From NCBI GenBank assembly GCA_018622495.1, contig CP076021.1, forward strand, positions 124,001 through 188,000: 64,000 nucleotides of DNA, written 5' to 3'. The translations under genes and the position numbers were made by a program. Source of the stretch: Mycoplasmatota bacterium (lineage in GTDB: Bacteria > Bacillota_I > Bacilli_A > Acholeplasmatales > Acholeplasmataceae). The notes under the pieces are model-generated. The model was not told the origin of the DNA. It was given only the letters and a program-made list of their open reading frames with translations, and ran no database searches. Positions 21,169-30,457 of this stretch are shown here, one piece after another (positions within the stretch are counted from its first letter, which is position 1; every line of letters begins with the position of its first letter).

Positions 21169-23124
21169 TTACGCTTTGAGTACCTTTTCTATATATACTT
21201 CTAGCGCTTCTTTTGTAAAACCTAGCGCTTCTAATGCTTGATTAATCGGTGCACTAACACCAAATCTATCAATACCAAAAACATTTTTGCTATATTTATA
21301 CCATGGCATTGAACTACCCATTTCTATAGCTATCTTTTTAGCACGACCTGGTAATACTGATTTTTGATATTTTTTAGAAGATTGATCAAACATAAACATA
21401 GAAGGCATGCTTACAACTCTTAAATCATAACCTTTAGTTTTTAATGATTTTTGCGCTTCTAATGCTAGTCCAACCTCAGATCCTGCAGCTATGAGTATAC
21501 CATGAAGTTCATTTTCTTCATATTGACATACATAAGCACCATTTTCTAGTCCTTCAAATGATGTATTTTCTTGATTTTTAACACCTTGTCTTGTTAAAAC
21601 AATTACTGTTGGAGTTGTTTTTGATTCTATAGCAACTTTCCAAGCAGCTATAGTTTCACGTGCATCTGCTGGTCTAATAACATTTAAATTAGGTATCGCA
21701 CGTAATCCTGCTAATTGTTCTATAGGTTGATGAGTTGGTCCGTCTTCACCAACACCAACTGAATCATGTGTAAATACAAAAATTGATGGGATGTTCATAA
21801 TAGCAGCTAATCGTATAGATGGTTTCATGTAATCACTAAATACAAAGAATCCTCCAGAGAATGCTTTTAAACCACCATGCAATACGATACCATTTGTAAT
21901 TGCAGCCATCGCATGCTCTCTAACACCAAAATTAATATTTCTACCAATTCTATGTTCAGCTGAAAAATCTCCATCTGCACCTTTAGCTTTCGTAGATGAT
22001 GTTAAATCTGCTGAACCACCAATTATATTTGGATAAGTTTTAGATAATATATTTAATGTTTTACCACTGACACTACGTGTTGCTTCTTTATCAGCAAGTA
22101 CTAAATCGCTAAATAATGATAAATCCACATGAATATCTTGATCATAATATTGAGATAATAAATCAAAATCATTAGGATATTGTTCTTTATAAGCTGCAAG
22201 TAAATTATTCCATTTTCTTCTAACTCTCTGTCCTCGTAAGAAGACACGTTTACGATAATAACTATAAGCTTCTTGAGGTACTTCAAATGGTGCATAATCC
22301 CAATTCAATCTATCTTTTAATATATCACGTTGCGCTTCACCAATAGGAGCGCCATGTGCTTTAGATGTACCTTCAAGTTCAGTACCAAATCCAATTTGTG
22401 TTTTAACTTCAATAATTGTTGGTCTATTTATATCTTTTTTAGCTTTATTTAAAGCTTTTTGAACACTAGCAATATCATTTCCATCAGCAACTTTTAAATA
22501 TTGCCAATGCATTGATCCAAATTTAGATTTAATGTCGTCACTATTTGCTAAAGATACTTTTCCATCTAATTGAATATCGTTAGAATCAAATAATACAATA
22601 AGTTTACCAAGTCCTAAATGTCCTGCTAAACTTGCAGACTCCATAGCAACGCCTTCTTGAAGGTCGCCATCACCACAAATAACATATGTGTGGTGGTTAA
22701 TAATTGGAAATCCTTCTTTATTAAACACTGCTGCTAAATGAGATTCAGCTAATGCCATACCAACTGCATTTGAAATACCTTGTCCAAGTGGACCAGAAGT
22801 TGTTTCAACACCTGCAGTATGTCCATATTCAGGATGTCCTGGTGTAATACCAATTTGTCTAAAGTTTTTTAAATCCTCTAAAGATATTGGATATCCAGAT
22901 AAATGATTTAATGCATATAAAAGCATAGAACCATGACCTGCAGATAATATAAATCTATCGCGGTTGATCCAATCTTCTTTTTTAATGTCTATATTAAGAT
23001 TTTCAGTAAATAGTTGAAATGCCATTGGTGCAGCCCCTAAAACAATACCAGGATGCCCGCTGTTAGCCCTATTAATCGCATCAACACCTAAAAATCTGAC
23101 TGCATTAATTGCTAAATTTTTCAT
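21169..23124 (-). CDS. tkt: Transketolase
   Basis: Transketolase moves two-carbon units between sugar phosphates in the pentose phosphate pathway, using thiamine pyrophosphate. The 651 residues show NSGHPGIVLGAAPMAF (20-35), the TPP motif GDGDLQEGVAMESASLAGHL ending in an N residue, and the pyrimidine domain DSVGVGEDGPTHQPIEQL (about 455-472). Length is normal. It follows a membrane protein gene by 2 bases and precedes mnmG by 26. Confidence 0.96.
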   Translation of the reverse strand: MKNLAINAVRFLGVDAINRANSGHPGIVLGAAPMAFQLFTENLNIDIKKEDWINRDRFILSAGHGSMLLYALNHLSGYPISLEDLKNFRQIGITPGHPEYGHTAGVETTSGPLGQGISNAVGMALAESHLAAVFNKEGFPIINHHTYVICGDGDLQEGVAMESASLAGHLGLGKLIVLFDSNDIQLDGKVSLANSDDIKSKFGSMHWQYLKVADGNDIASVQKALNKAKKDINRPTIIEVKTQIGFGTELEGTSKAHGAPIGEAQRDILKDRLNWDYAPFEVPQEAYSYYRKRVFLRGQRVRRKWNNLLAAYKEQYPNDFDLLSQYYDQDIHVDLSLFSDLVLADKEATRSVSGKTLNILSKTYPNIIGGSADLTSSTKAKGADGDFSAEHRIGRNINFGVREHAMAAITNGIVLHGGLKAFSGGFFVFSDYMKPSIRLAAIMNIPSIFVFTHDSVGVGEDGPTHQPIEQLAGLRAIPNLNVIRPADARETIAAWKVAIESKTTPTVIVLTRQGVKNQENTSFEGLENGAYVCQYEENELHGILIAAGSEVGLALEAQKSLKTKGYDLRVVSMPSMFMFDQSSKKYQKSVLPGRAKKIAIEMGSSMPWYKYSKNVFGIDRFGVSAPINQALEALGFTKEALEVYIEKVLKA

Positions 23125-23126
23125 AT

Positions 23127-23762
23127 CTATTTATCCTCTTTTTTGTTTTCAATTTCTTTTGCTTCTAACTCAATTGTTTCTTCATCAGATGCTTCTTCTT
23201 GTTCTTCAAATTTAAAATAAGTTTTATAGTGTTCTTCTTGAGCTTGAATAAGCGCATCAAATTCTGCAGCACCAAGAGATTCTCTTATTTGTTCTTGTGC
23301 TTTAAAGTTCGCTTCTTTAATTTTTTTAGATGTTAATCTAGTTTGTACAATATTACTTGCAAATACTACAACAATAAGTCCTAATAAAACTTGTAATACT
23401 ATATCTGGTAAAAAGATAGTCGCTAGCAGTGCTACAATCACATATAAAGATAGGGTAGGTACAAGGAACCAAAAATTAATTTTTCTTGAAATGCCACTTG
23501 CACTAGTTAAAAAATCTAACCAAATTTTATTAACATTATATTCATAAAAAGGTTGGAGTGCTTCATAATATGATTTTTCAATAAGCACCTTATAGTCATC
23601 TCCACCATTTGTTGTCCAAATAGCAAATTTCCCACGACCTGCATATTGTGTTAAGTAAGAAGTTTCATTCATATCATAAAAAGATACTTTTTGTCCTTCA
23701 ATATCTTGTTCTAAAAATGGTTCGCCAGTTAAGTTTTTATAAATTTTTTGATTTAATTTCAT
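23127..23762 (-). CDS. Membrane protein of unknown function
   Basis: I do not recognise the family of this 211-residue protein. Two adjacent membrane segments are visible at about residues 97-115 (FWFLVPTLSLYVIVALLAT) and 119-138 (PDIVLQVLLGLIVVVFASNI). The N-terminal half is soluble and aromatic-rich. The last ~50 residues are very acidic (many Glu), ending in charged repeats. It lies 2 bases before tkt, so it is probably co-transcribed, with the SRP RNA upstream. Confidence 0.75.
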   Translation of the reverse strand: MKLNQKIYKNLTGEPFLEQDIEGQKVSFYDMNETSYLTQYAGRGKFAIWTTNGGDDYKVLIEKSYYEALQPFYEYNVNKIWLDFLTSASGISRKINFWFLVPTLSLYVIVALLATIFLPDIVLQVLLGLIVVVFASNIVQTRLTSKKIKEANFKAQEQIRESLGAAEFDALIQAQEEHYKTYFKFEEQEEASDEETIELEAKEIENKKEDK

Positions 23763-23845
23763 TATATAATACCTCCGTTATTTTTATTATATCATTATAT
23801 ATTTCTAACTAATTAGATTATGTTAATTTCTATACATTATAAAAA

Positions 23846-23953
23846 TCCCCATCAAGCATCACCACCCACATAATAGACTACGCTTATGGCTGCTTCAATC
23901 AAGACCTGACCAGGTTCACAAGCTACTATTGAGTGATGATGCTTGATGGGGAC
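23846..23953 (-). ncRNA. ffs: Signal recognition particle RNA (small bacterial type)
   Basis: About 108 bases on the minus strand. The tip carries the universal SRP signature GTGAACC-GGTCAGG and GAAGCAGCC. The two ends, CCCCATCAAGCATCATCAC and GTGATGCTTGATGGGG, pair to form the long stem. It lacks the Alu domain, as in the small 4.5S-type RNA. A T-run follows. It pairs with Ffh to target membrane proteins. Confidence 0.95.
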
Positions 23954-24418
23954 TTATTTATTTCTAAGTTTTTTAAAGAAACTTTTTAGTAAAAGTTCAC
24001 TTTCGCTGCTTAATACGTTACCTTCAGATAAAACTTGATGGTTAAATTTAACATCGAAAAGATTAGTTAAACTGTCAGTAACACCTGATTTTGGATCTTT
24101 TGCACCATAATATACTTTTCGAATCCTTGATTGTATCATTGCACCAGCACACATTGGACACGGTTCTAGTGTAACATAAACATCACAATCTTCCAATCTC
24201 CATGTTCCCATTTTTTTAGCAGCTTTCATCATTGCCAAAAATTCTGCGTGACTATGGAAATGCTGATTCGTTTCTCTTAAATTATGAGCCCTCGCAATAA
24301 TCTTATCTTCATATACGACAACCGCTCCAACAGGCACTTCGTTTTTATCAAATGCTTTTTGCGCTTCTTTTAAAGCGGCTTTCATATATTTATATTTTTT
24401 TGGGTTTTCCAGGGACTT
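23954..24418 (-). CDS. tadA: tRNA-specific adenosine deaminase
   Basis: TadA converts A34 of tRNA-Arg to inosine. The catalytic zinc site is complete: H-A-E in [11 protein letters not shown] and P-C-P-M-C-A-G-A-M in [16 protein letters not shown]. Family landmarks [21 protein letters not shown] and AKDPKSGV are present. The frame is open further back, but a start at 24418 ([20 protein letters not shown]) gives a normal 154-residue protein that overlaps tdk by 29 bases. No strong SD is visible, so the exact start is uncertain. Confidence 0.93.
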   Translation of the reverse strand, partial: KSLENPKKYKYMKAALKEAQKAFDKNEVPVGAVVVYEDKIIARAHNLRETNQHFHSHAEFLAMMKAAKKMGTWRLEDCDVYVTLEPCPMCAGAMIQSRIRKVYYGAKDPKSGVTDSLTNLFDVKFNHQVLSEGNVLSSESELLLKSFFKKLRNK

Positions 24419-24980
24419 CATGAAAATGTCTCGATCTTGGCTCATATGATTCATTTGCGCCAACTAGAATGGTAGGATCGCTATAATTGGCTGGTTTGCC
24501 ATTAATTATACGTTGAGTTCTAGTTGCTGGCAATCCACTTTTTACACAAATTGCAGTTAGTTTCGTCACAAATTCAGCTCTTGCAAGTAACTCAGGCATT
24601 GGTCCAAAGGGTTCACCTCTAAAGTCTCTATCAAGTCCTCCAACAATTACACGGACACCTTGATCAGCCAAATTTTCAGCGATTTGAATAATACCATTAT
24701 CAAAAAACTGTACTTCGTCAATAACAACAGCATCAACTTCTTTATTGATATGCGTTAACACTTCTTCGCTTTTTTCAATAATGATAGAAGGTTTTTTACT
24801 GAGGTTATGAGAAACAATTTCCTCTTTTGCATATCTATCATCAATTGCAGGTTTAAAAACCAAAACATTTTGTTTGGCGTACTCTAATCTTTTAATACGT
24901 CTAATAAGTTCTTCAGTTTTGCCAGCAAACATAGGTCCACAAACAACTTCTATGAATCCATTTTTATATGTATGATACAT
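24390..24980 (-). CDS. tdk: Thymidine kinase (type II) lacking zinc ligands
   Basis: Thymidine kinase salvages thymidine to dTMP with ATP. The 196 residues show the P-loop [15 protein letters not shown] (15-29), the DEVQFF Walker B (88-93), and [15 protein letters not shown] (118-132) of the lasso region. The usual zinc site C145, C148, C183, H/C186 is here C145, S148, S183, F186, so three of four ligands are lost. The catalytic Glu89 is retained. The gene overlaps tadA. Confidence 0.93.
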   Translation of the reverse strand: MYHTYKNGFIEVVCGPMFAGKTEELIRRIKRLEYAKQNVLVFKPAIDDRYAKEEIVSHNLSKKPSIIIEKSEEVLTHINKEVDAVVIDEVQFFDNGIIQIAENLADQGVRVIVGGLDRDFRGEPFGPMPELLARAEFVTKLTAICVKSGLPATRTQRIINGKPANYSDPTILVGANESYEPRSRHFHEVPGKPKKI

Positions 24981-25033
24981 TGCAATTCCCCTTTTATTGT
25001 ACTTTTTAATAAAAAACGTGATTAATCATCACG

Positions 25034-25279
25034 TTATTCATTATCTTCGTTTTTTGGTTTATTTTCTTTATTGTTTGCATTAATACCGTAACGTTTATTG
25101 AATCTTTCAACACGTCCAGCTGCTTGAATAAATGATTGTTGTCCTGTATAGAATGGATGGCAATTTGAGCAAGTATCAATTCTGAATTCTTTTGCTGTAG
25201 TTCCCACTTCGTGTTCATGTCCACATGTTGAACATTTAACCTTAATTACTCTATAATCTGGATGAATACCTTTTTTCAT
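25034..25279 (-). CDS. rpmE: 50S ribosomal protein L31 (zinc-binding form)
   Basis: L31 bridges the two ribosomal subunits. The frame extends upstream, but [10 protein letters not shown] at 25279 has an AAGGAG 8 bases before it. The 81 residues carry the CSTCGHEH and [12 protein letters not shown] motifs of the Cys-containing (C+) paralogue, then an extended acidic/Asn tail. A separate promoter lies at 25332-25360. Confidence 0.95.
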   Translation of the reverse strand: MKKGIHPDYRVIKVKCSTCGHEHEVGTTAKEFRIDTCSNCHPFYTGQQSFIQAAGRVERFNKRYGINANNKENKPKNEDNE

Positions 25280-25331
25280 ACTGATTTCTCCTTCCGCCAT
25301 AGCGCTAGCCATAGTAAGTTTTAGCGAATAC

Positions 25332-25360
25332 ATTATATCATTAAGTTTTTTGAATAACAA
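25332..25360 (-). promoter_or_regulatory. Promoter of rpmE
   Basis: TTGTTA (minus strand 25355-25360), 17 bases, then TATAAT (25332-25337). It would give a leader of about 45 bases before the rpmE start. Confidence 0.7.
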
Positions 25361-25384
25361 GTGTTAACCATAAAAATAACATAT

Positions 25385-25903
25385 TTAATTATGCTCGTTG
25401 TGTGTTGCACGCCAAACACCTAAAAACTTTGTTGAAATCGCTCCTGTTAAAAATCCTGCTGGCACACTAATGAGTAACATGACCGGTAGCCAGTAAACAA
25501 TCGCGCTAGAGCCTAAAACAGGAATACCTATAAGCACTTGGCCAACTGCGTGAAATACAGAACCTAAGACACTGACGCCAATAATACCAAAAAAATTTAG
25601 TTTGCTTAATATTATCATTGCAGTAATCGACATTAAAGCTCCACCTAATCCTAGATAAAAAGTAGGCCCTAAAAATGTACCAATGAGTACTGAAACCAAA
25701 AATATACGTAAAAGCGTCAGAATAAACGCTTCTTTTGGTCCATATAAATAAATCACAATAAGTGTCACAATATTTGCGAACCCTATTTTAGCGCCAGGCA
25801 CTGGTGATATATGGATATATAAAGATTCAATTATATTAAGTACAATACCAATAGCAAGCAAATTAGCTAATAGTACCATCTTTTGCGTCTGTTTTCTTTT
25901 CAT
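25385..25903 (-). CDS. Gx transporter family membrane protein (heptaprenyl diphosphate synthase component I-like)
   Basis: A 172-residue integral membrane protein with about five hydrophobic segments. GAKIGFANIVTLIVIYLYG (about 37-55), FILTLLRIFLVSVLIGT and GSVFHAVGQVLIG match the Gx transporter/Hpre_diP_synt_I family. Family members commonly accompany NusG domain II and ApbE genes beside rnf clusters, as here, but the substrate is not known. It ends the long glyA-rnf operon. Confidence 0.85.
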   Translation of the reverse strand: MKRKQTQKMVLLANLLAIGIVLNIIESLYIHISPVPGAKIGFANIVTLIVIYLYGPKEAFILTLLRIFLVSVLIGTFLGPTFYLGLGGALMSITAMIILSKLNFFGIIGVSVLGSVFHAVGQVLIGIPVLGSSAIVYWLPVMLLISVPAGFLTGAISTKFLGVWRATHNEHN

Positions 25904-25910
25904 ATATAAC

Positions 25911-26399
25911 CTACTGAATAATATCTATATCAGATGTATTCGTATCAAATTCAACACGGACTCTATTAGGTAAACATATTAATGGTACTGCTGTTGACCA
26001 TCCTTGTTTACTACATACGTTAAGTGGGCTTTGTTCTTCAACAACTCTCACTCTATTTTGTTCAAAATCGACTTGGATAATAACAACTTGTCTAATACCA
26101 TCAATATCAAAATCTCCTAATAACGTAATTTCAATATATCCATTATCATCATTTTCAGCAATAACGGGATATGCTATATCAATATCTTCAGGAACCGTTT
26201 GATCAAAATGACGTTCAACTTCATCTTTTGAAAAATCAATAGATACAATAGGGTCATCTAAACCATAATATACATAAGCATATGTAGCATCACCTGCATA
26301 CCAAACATACTGAAACATTAAAAATAGTGCCGCAAAAAAGACAAGTAAAATACCAATCATATAAAGATCTCTTTTTTGCATTGTTTTCTTATCTTTCAT
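25911..26399 (-). CDS. NusG domain II-containing membrane protein
   Basis: The 162 residues have one N-terminal membrane anchor (about 13-31) and an outer domain. The C-terminal signature ESPLNVCSKQGW and PLICLPNRVRVEF, with two conserved Cys, identifies the NusG domain II family found beside apbE and rnf genes; the match here reads EEQSPLNVCSKQGWST. Its function is unknown, perhaps in flavin or redox maturation outside the membrane. The ATG overlaps the apbE stop by one base (TAATG). Confidence 0.85.
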   Translation of the reverse strand: MKDKKTMQKRDLYMIGILLVFFAALFLMFQYVWYAGDATYAYVYYGLDDPIVSIDFSKDEVERHFDQTVPEDIDIAYPVIAENDDNGYIEITLLGDFDIDGIRQVVIIQVDFEQNRVRVVEEQSPLNVCSKQGWSTAVPLICLPNRVRVEFDTNTSDIDIIQ

Positions 26400-27478
26400 T
26401 ATGAAGCCTCTTCAAAAACCAAACTTCCTTTTAAGGATTGGCTTATTGTATCATCTGTATTATATCTTACATAACTTATATTATATATATCTTGATACTC
26501 AGTCATCCACGCATCAAATGTTTGTTCATCCATAGAGAAAAGTGCTGTTGAAAGTGCATCTAGTAAACCAGCATCATCTGCAGCAAGTGTCACAGTATGA
26601 TAATAATGTGAAGGCATTTTCGTAATAGGTGAAATAATATGGTGATATCTTTGATCATTATATAACACATATTTTTCATAATCTCCTGATGTTGTTACAG
26701 ATAAATTTTGAGCATTTTTCAAAGTACCATAAGATGCACTAACACTGCAAACAGGACAGGTTAAACCAATATTAAAATAGTCTCTTTCAGTGTTTGAATT
26801 ATTTGCTAAATATAGTGAACTAGATCCAGCACTAATATAATAATATATTACACCTTGTTCTTCTAAATAATCAGAAACTTTTTGTGTCGCATAGCCTTTA
26901 GAGAATGCACCTAAATCTAATTTAAGATCTTCACCTTGCGTTTCTATATAATACTTACCATCATTTTGACTTAAATTAATCATTTGATTCGTAAAATCTA
27001 ATGCATTAATCATTTCGATGGCACTTTGATAATTTGTTTCTGGTATTGTATTGTTTTCGTAATCGGCTTCAATAAGCGATTTCCATACATCAATAGCTTT
27101 ACCTGTTGAAATATCAAAATAACCATCAGTTAAAGTTTTTATTTCTTCAGCGTCAACTAACAATTCATACAAAGGTTCATCTATTTCTAAAGTCTGCCCA
27201 ATTTTTTGATTAATTGTATAAATATTTTCTAAATATGTTTGATCTGAAGATAAAGCTTTATAGTTATTTGTTAATTCATGATACATACTAAAAATATCTT
27301 CTATATCATCTTTATATGTCTCATAAGTTTCATCATCATAAGCCATTAAATTGATTGTAATAAAAGTATCCATATATTCATAATAACTAAATGTATAAGA
27401 TTCTAAACTATCTTTGCAAGCTATAAGACTTAAAGATAAACTTAAAGCAGTTATTATCATGATTATTTTTTTAAACAT
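26399..27478 (-). CDS. apbE: FAD:protein FMN transferase, lipoprotein
   Basis: ApbE attaches FMN covalently to Thr or Ser in [S/T]GA[S/T]-type motifs of RnfG, RnfD and related proteins on the outer face. The start at 27478 follows AAAGGTG and gives 359 residues with a signal peptide and lipobox LSLIAC. DTFITINLMAYDD (about 35-47), DLGAFSKGYATQKVSDYLEE (about 190-210) and the SAGSS segment are family motifs. Its place next to rnfB fits a role in maturing the Rnf flavoproteins encoded upstream. Confidence 0.93.
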   Translation of the reverse strand: MFKKIIMIITALSLSLSLIACKDSLESYTFSYYEYMDTFITINLMAYDDETYETYKDDIEDIFSMYHELTNNYKALSSDQTYLENIYTINQKIGQTLEIDEPLYELLVDAEEIKTLTDGYFDISTGKAIDVWKSLIEADYENNTIPETNYQSAIEMINALDFTNQMINLSQNDGKYYIETQGEDLKLDLGAFSKGYATQKVSDYLEEQGVIYYYISAGSSSLYLANNSNTERDYFNIGLTCPVCSVSASYGTLKNAQNLSVTTSGDYEKYVLYNDQRYHHIISPITKMPSHYYHTVTLAADDAGLLDALSTALFSMDEQTFDAWMTEYQDIYNISYVRYNTDDTISQSLKGSLVFEEAS

Positions 27479-27520
27479 AAAATCACCTTTTCTAAGTAAA
27501 GAAAAGGACATAAATATGCC

Positions 27521-27853
27521 CTAAATCTTAACATCTACAATTGAACCATCGTTATTCGGATGATCTTTTAAATATTCTAAAATAGGATTGTAATTTTTGT
27601 CGGGTTTACCTGGTTTACATCTTGATAGTTTTTTAACTTCTCCGTTAACAATACCTTCAGCAAACGCATGACAACCCGGTGTGCCACAAGCGCCACAATT
27701 ATAATTTGGTAATAATTTTTCAACATCATTAATTCTTGGGTCTTCTATCACAATTAAATATTTATTAGCTAATGATAAAATCACTCCTAATACAATACCA
27801 ATCGCTCCTAAAATCGCAGCAACGATTAAAATTTGAAATAATATATCCATCAT
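27521..27853 (-). CDS. rnfB: RnfB electron transport complex subunit, short form without ferredoxin domain
   Basis: RnfB relays electrons from ferredoxin into the Rnf complex. The 110 residues contain an N-terminal membrane helix (about 5-30), then NYNCGACGTPGCHAFAEGIV and LSRCKPG, the four-Cys cluster motif of the family. The two-cluster ferredoxin domain that usually follows is absent: the frame ends at NDGSIVDVKI, 42 bases before apbE, and no lost frame was evident. The start overlaps the upstream small gene as ATGA. Confidence 0.88.
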   Translation of the reverse strand: MMDILFQILIVAAILGAIGIVLGVILSLANKYLIVIEDPRINDVEKLLPNYNCGACGTPGCHAFAEGIVNGEVKKLSRCKPGKPDKNYNPILEYLKDHPNNDGSIVDVKI

Positions 27854-28074
27854 ACTTTAACCTCCTTCATAAACTCTATAGCTTCTTTAAACATGTCATC
27901 GCTGTTTGCTGGACATGCATCACTTCCAGCAATATTACATGATTCGCATTCTTGTGCTTCTAAATATGCTTGTTCACAGCCTTCAGGAACACCAGCATTA
28001 TCATTTAATATCATTGTGCCTACATATAAGAACACAATAATAATGACTGAAATAACAGCTAATAGAATTGGCAT
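27850..28074 (-). CDS. Small Cys-rich membrane protein in the rnf operon (NqrM-like candidate)
   Basis: A 74-residue protein with one N-terminal membrane helix (residues about 3-23) and a tail carrying four Cys in the pattern C-x9-C-x2-C-x6-C (starting GCEQAYLEAQECESCN). It is locked between rnfA (TAATG overlap) and rnfB (ATGA overlap), so it is co-translated. NqrM of the related Na+-NQR complex is also a small one-helix protein with four Cys and helps build the membrane [2Fe-2S] centre. The analogy is inference; sequence identity to NqrM is not apparent. Confidence 0.75.
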   Translation of the reverse strand: MPILLAVISVIIIVFLYVGTMILNDNAGVPEGCEQAYLEAQECESCNIAGSDACPANSDDMFKEAIEFMKEVKV

Positions 28075-28646
28075 TAAATAATACCCGCCAATCCCATAAA
28101 TGCTAATGCCATAAGACTTGCTGTGATAAGTGCTATTGGCATACCTTTTAATGCTTTTGGAGTATTTGCTGCATTAAGTTTAATACGAATACCAGCAAAT
28201 GCAATAATTACTAAAGAGTAACCTAAAGCTGAACCAAGTGCATAAACTAATGCTTCTGGATAAGTTGTTTCAGTTGCAACATTTGTTAATGCTACACCTA
28301 AAACAGCACAGTTAGTTGCAATTAATGGTAAATATACACCAAGTGCTTTATATAAACTTTTACTTACTTTTTTAATCACTAATTCTGTTAATTGAACCAA
28401 TGCTGCGATAATTAAAATAAATGCAATTGTATTAATGTATTCAATACCGTTCGGTTCTAATATACTGTGATAGATTGGATAAGTAATCGCAGCCGATAAG
28501 AATATAACAACGATAACTGCTAAACTCATACCAATCACCGATTTCATCTTTGTTGAAACACCAAAGAATGAACATAGCCCTAAGAATTGCATTAACACGA
28601 TATTATTAATAAGAAGTGATGAAACTAAAATAGCTAATAAATCCAT
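28074..28646 (-). CDS. rnfA: RnfA electron transport complex subunit
   Basis: RnfA and RnfE are inverted membrane homologues that share an intramembrane [2Fe-2S] cluster. The 190 residues have six membrane segments and the two conserved Cys in MQFLGLCSFFGVS (about residue 25) and IATNCAVLGVAL (about 112). It follows rnfE; with the rnfE frame corrected, the junction is TAATG. Confidence 0.95.
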   Translation of the reverse strand: MDLLAILVSSLLINNIVLMQFLGLCSFFGVSTKMKSVIGMSLAVIVVIFLSAAITYPIYHSILEPNGIEYINTIAFILIIAALVQLTELVIKKVSKSLYKALGVYLPLIATNCAVLGVALTNVATETTYPEALVYALGSALGYSLVIIAFAGIRIKLNAANTPKALKGMPIALITASLMALAFMGLAGII

Positions 28647-29460
28647 TATGCTTCAACTCCTTTCGCTGCTTGTGCTTGTTTTGCAGCTGCTGCTTTAGCT
28701 TTTGCTTCTGCAGCTTTTTTAATCTTGCTTCTTTTGCCTTAATAGCATCTTTGATTTTTTTATTATTTTTATGTGCAGTAATAATTGCAAGCATAATACC
28801 AATCACTAAGAACCCGCCAGGAGGCGCAGTAAGAATACTAAGCCCATAAGTTGATAATCCTAAGTTTGCAAATAATTCTGTTTCAAATCCTAAAGGTAAT
28901 ATAAAACCTAATTTAATTATACCTGTTCCAAAGAACTCACGTACTAAACCAATCATTACTAATGATAGTGTGAAACCAAGTGCTACACCCATACCATCTA
29001 AAATTGAAGGTAATACTTTGTTTTTAGATGCAAATGCTTCAGCACGACCTAAGATAATACAGTTAACAACAATTAATGCTAGATAGACACCTAATGTTGC
29101 ACTTAAATCAGGTGCAACTGCATCAACGATCATTTGTAATGCTGTAACTTCTGTCGCAATCACAATAACATAAGAAGGAATACGTACTGTTGAAGGTACA
29201 AAATTTCTAATAAGTGAAACAATTAAATTACTAATTGTAAGAATAATGAACACTAAGATACCCATACCTAATCCAGCTTCAAAGGTACTTGTCACAGCTA
29301 ACGCAGGACACATACCTAAAACCATCATAAATATACTATTTTCTTTCCAAATACCTTTTGTGAATGTATCCATTAATGATAATTCATCATCGCCTTTTTT
29401 CTTTGCGGGTGCTTTTTTAGCTACCTTTTTAACAGGTGCCTTTTTTGTTTGTTCATTCAT
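28647..29460 (-). CDS. rnfE: RnfE electron transport complex subunit (one-base frameshift near the 3' end)
   Basis: The membrane core is intact, with Cys in MVLGMCPALAVTST and IVVNCIILGRAEAFAS that pair with RnfA. The start at 29460 is chosen because it lies just after rnfG. It has an unusual Lys/Ala/Pro-rich N-terminal tail (APVKKVAKKAPAKKK). At the 3' end, about 28719, the run of six A (minus strand) appears one short: as given, the frame continues 39 residues into rnfA, but adding one A gives an Ala/Lys tail (KKAAEAKAKAAAAKQAQAAK) and a TAA that overlaps the rnfA ATG. A homopolymer error is likely. Confidence 0.88.
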
Positions 29461-29461
29461 A

Positions 29462-30457
29462 TTATGCCACCTCACTTACTATGAAGCCTAACAATTCATC
29501 AAGAAGTGTTTTTGAATAAGTCGCTCCAGTTTTTAAATCGTCATTTCCGTTGATTGTTGTTGTTAAGTCATCTATAGATACACCTGTGTATGTTGCTAAA
29601 TAATCAACATTATTATTTGTATGGAAACTATAAGTATGTCCATAACTTTCTTCTCGTACATAAATACTTACAATTTCATCATCACTATTAAAGATAACTA
29701 AGATAGTAATCGAACCAGTTTCAACACCATCATAACCTACATAATCACCTTCACCGGTGACTGTATAAATATAACCATTTGGTACTTCAGTTGATGAAAC
29801 TAGATTTTGTTTAGCAGTTACATGTGCTGTTGCAGTAAATGAATCATCTACTTCTAACACATAATCTTCACCAAGATATTCAGCTAAAGGATCCGCAACT
29901 TCTAATCCATAATGCATTTGAATAGCTTTCCAAACTAATGAACGAATACTTGTTGTTGAAGTACTTGCTGTAGAACCAGCTGCTGTATCTTCTTCTGTCG
30001 CTGCATTATAATCAGGAATATTTTCTACTGATAAATAAGGAACACCATCATAAAATTCATAAATATATTTTTGAATACCATTAATATAACTACTACTTTG
30101 TTCAAGTGAAACTATTTCAAGTGACACAAGTCCATCTTTTAATCCAACTAACAATTCAATGTAACCATATCCTCTATCAGATGTACTTAAGTTAAATGAA
30201 TTTCTAATTTTAATATTATAAACAGTACCAACTTCTTTTCCTGAGTTATCAACTGCTGTAGCTCTGTAATCCACAATTGCATAACTTGTGCCACTTGCAT
30301 TTTCAATACTTGTTTGATTATTTAAATCAACCATTTGATTAAATAATTTATCTTCAGGATCTTGAGGTACAAAACTCTTGATACTAATCATTACGATAAC
30401 ACCTATAAGTACCATAATGACTGCGTTAATTATTAAATAAAGCGTTTGTTTTTTCAT
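29462..30457 (-). CDS. rnfG: RnfG-type flavoprotein 1 (two FMN-binding domains)
   Basis: RnfG is an outer-face flavoprotein of the Rnf complex. The 331 residues have an N-terminal anchor (about 5-26) and what look like two FMN_bind domains; a usual RnfG has one and about 200 residues. The second domain ends DLKTGATYSKTLLDELL, with TGAT as the site for covalent FMN on Thr. The first domain has a poor equivalent (TAAGSTASTST). It shares near-identical sequence with its neighbour rnfG2, including SSTEVPNGYIYTVTGEGDY. Confidence 0.88.
   Translation of the reverse strand: MKKQTLYLIINAVIMVLIGVIVMISIKSFVPQDPEDKLFNQMVDLNNQTSIENASGTSYAIVDYRATAVDNSGKEVGTVYNIKIRNSFNLSTSDRGYGYIELLVGLKDGLVSLEIVSLEQSSSYINGIQKYIYEFYDGVPYLSVENIPDYNAATEEDTAAGSTASTSTTSIRSLVWKAIQMHYGLEVADPLAEYLGEDYVLEVDDSFTATAHVTAKQNLVSSTEVPNGYIYTVTGEGDYVGYDGVETGSITILVIFNSDDEIVSIYVREESYGHTYSFHTNNNVDYLATYTGVSIDDLTTTINGNDDLKTGATYSKTLLDELLGFIVSEVA

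Noticed and set aside
23846-23953. Long perfect hairpin first taken as a terminator or inverted repeat element
   Set aside because: The tip carries the SRP RNA signature (GGTCAGG and GAAGCAGCC), so it is ffs.
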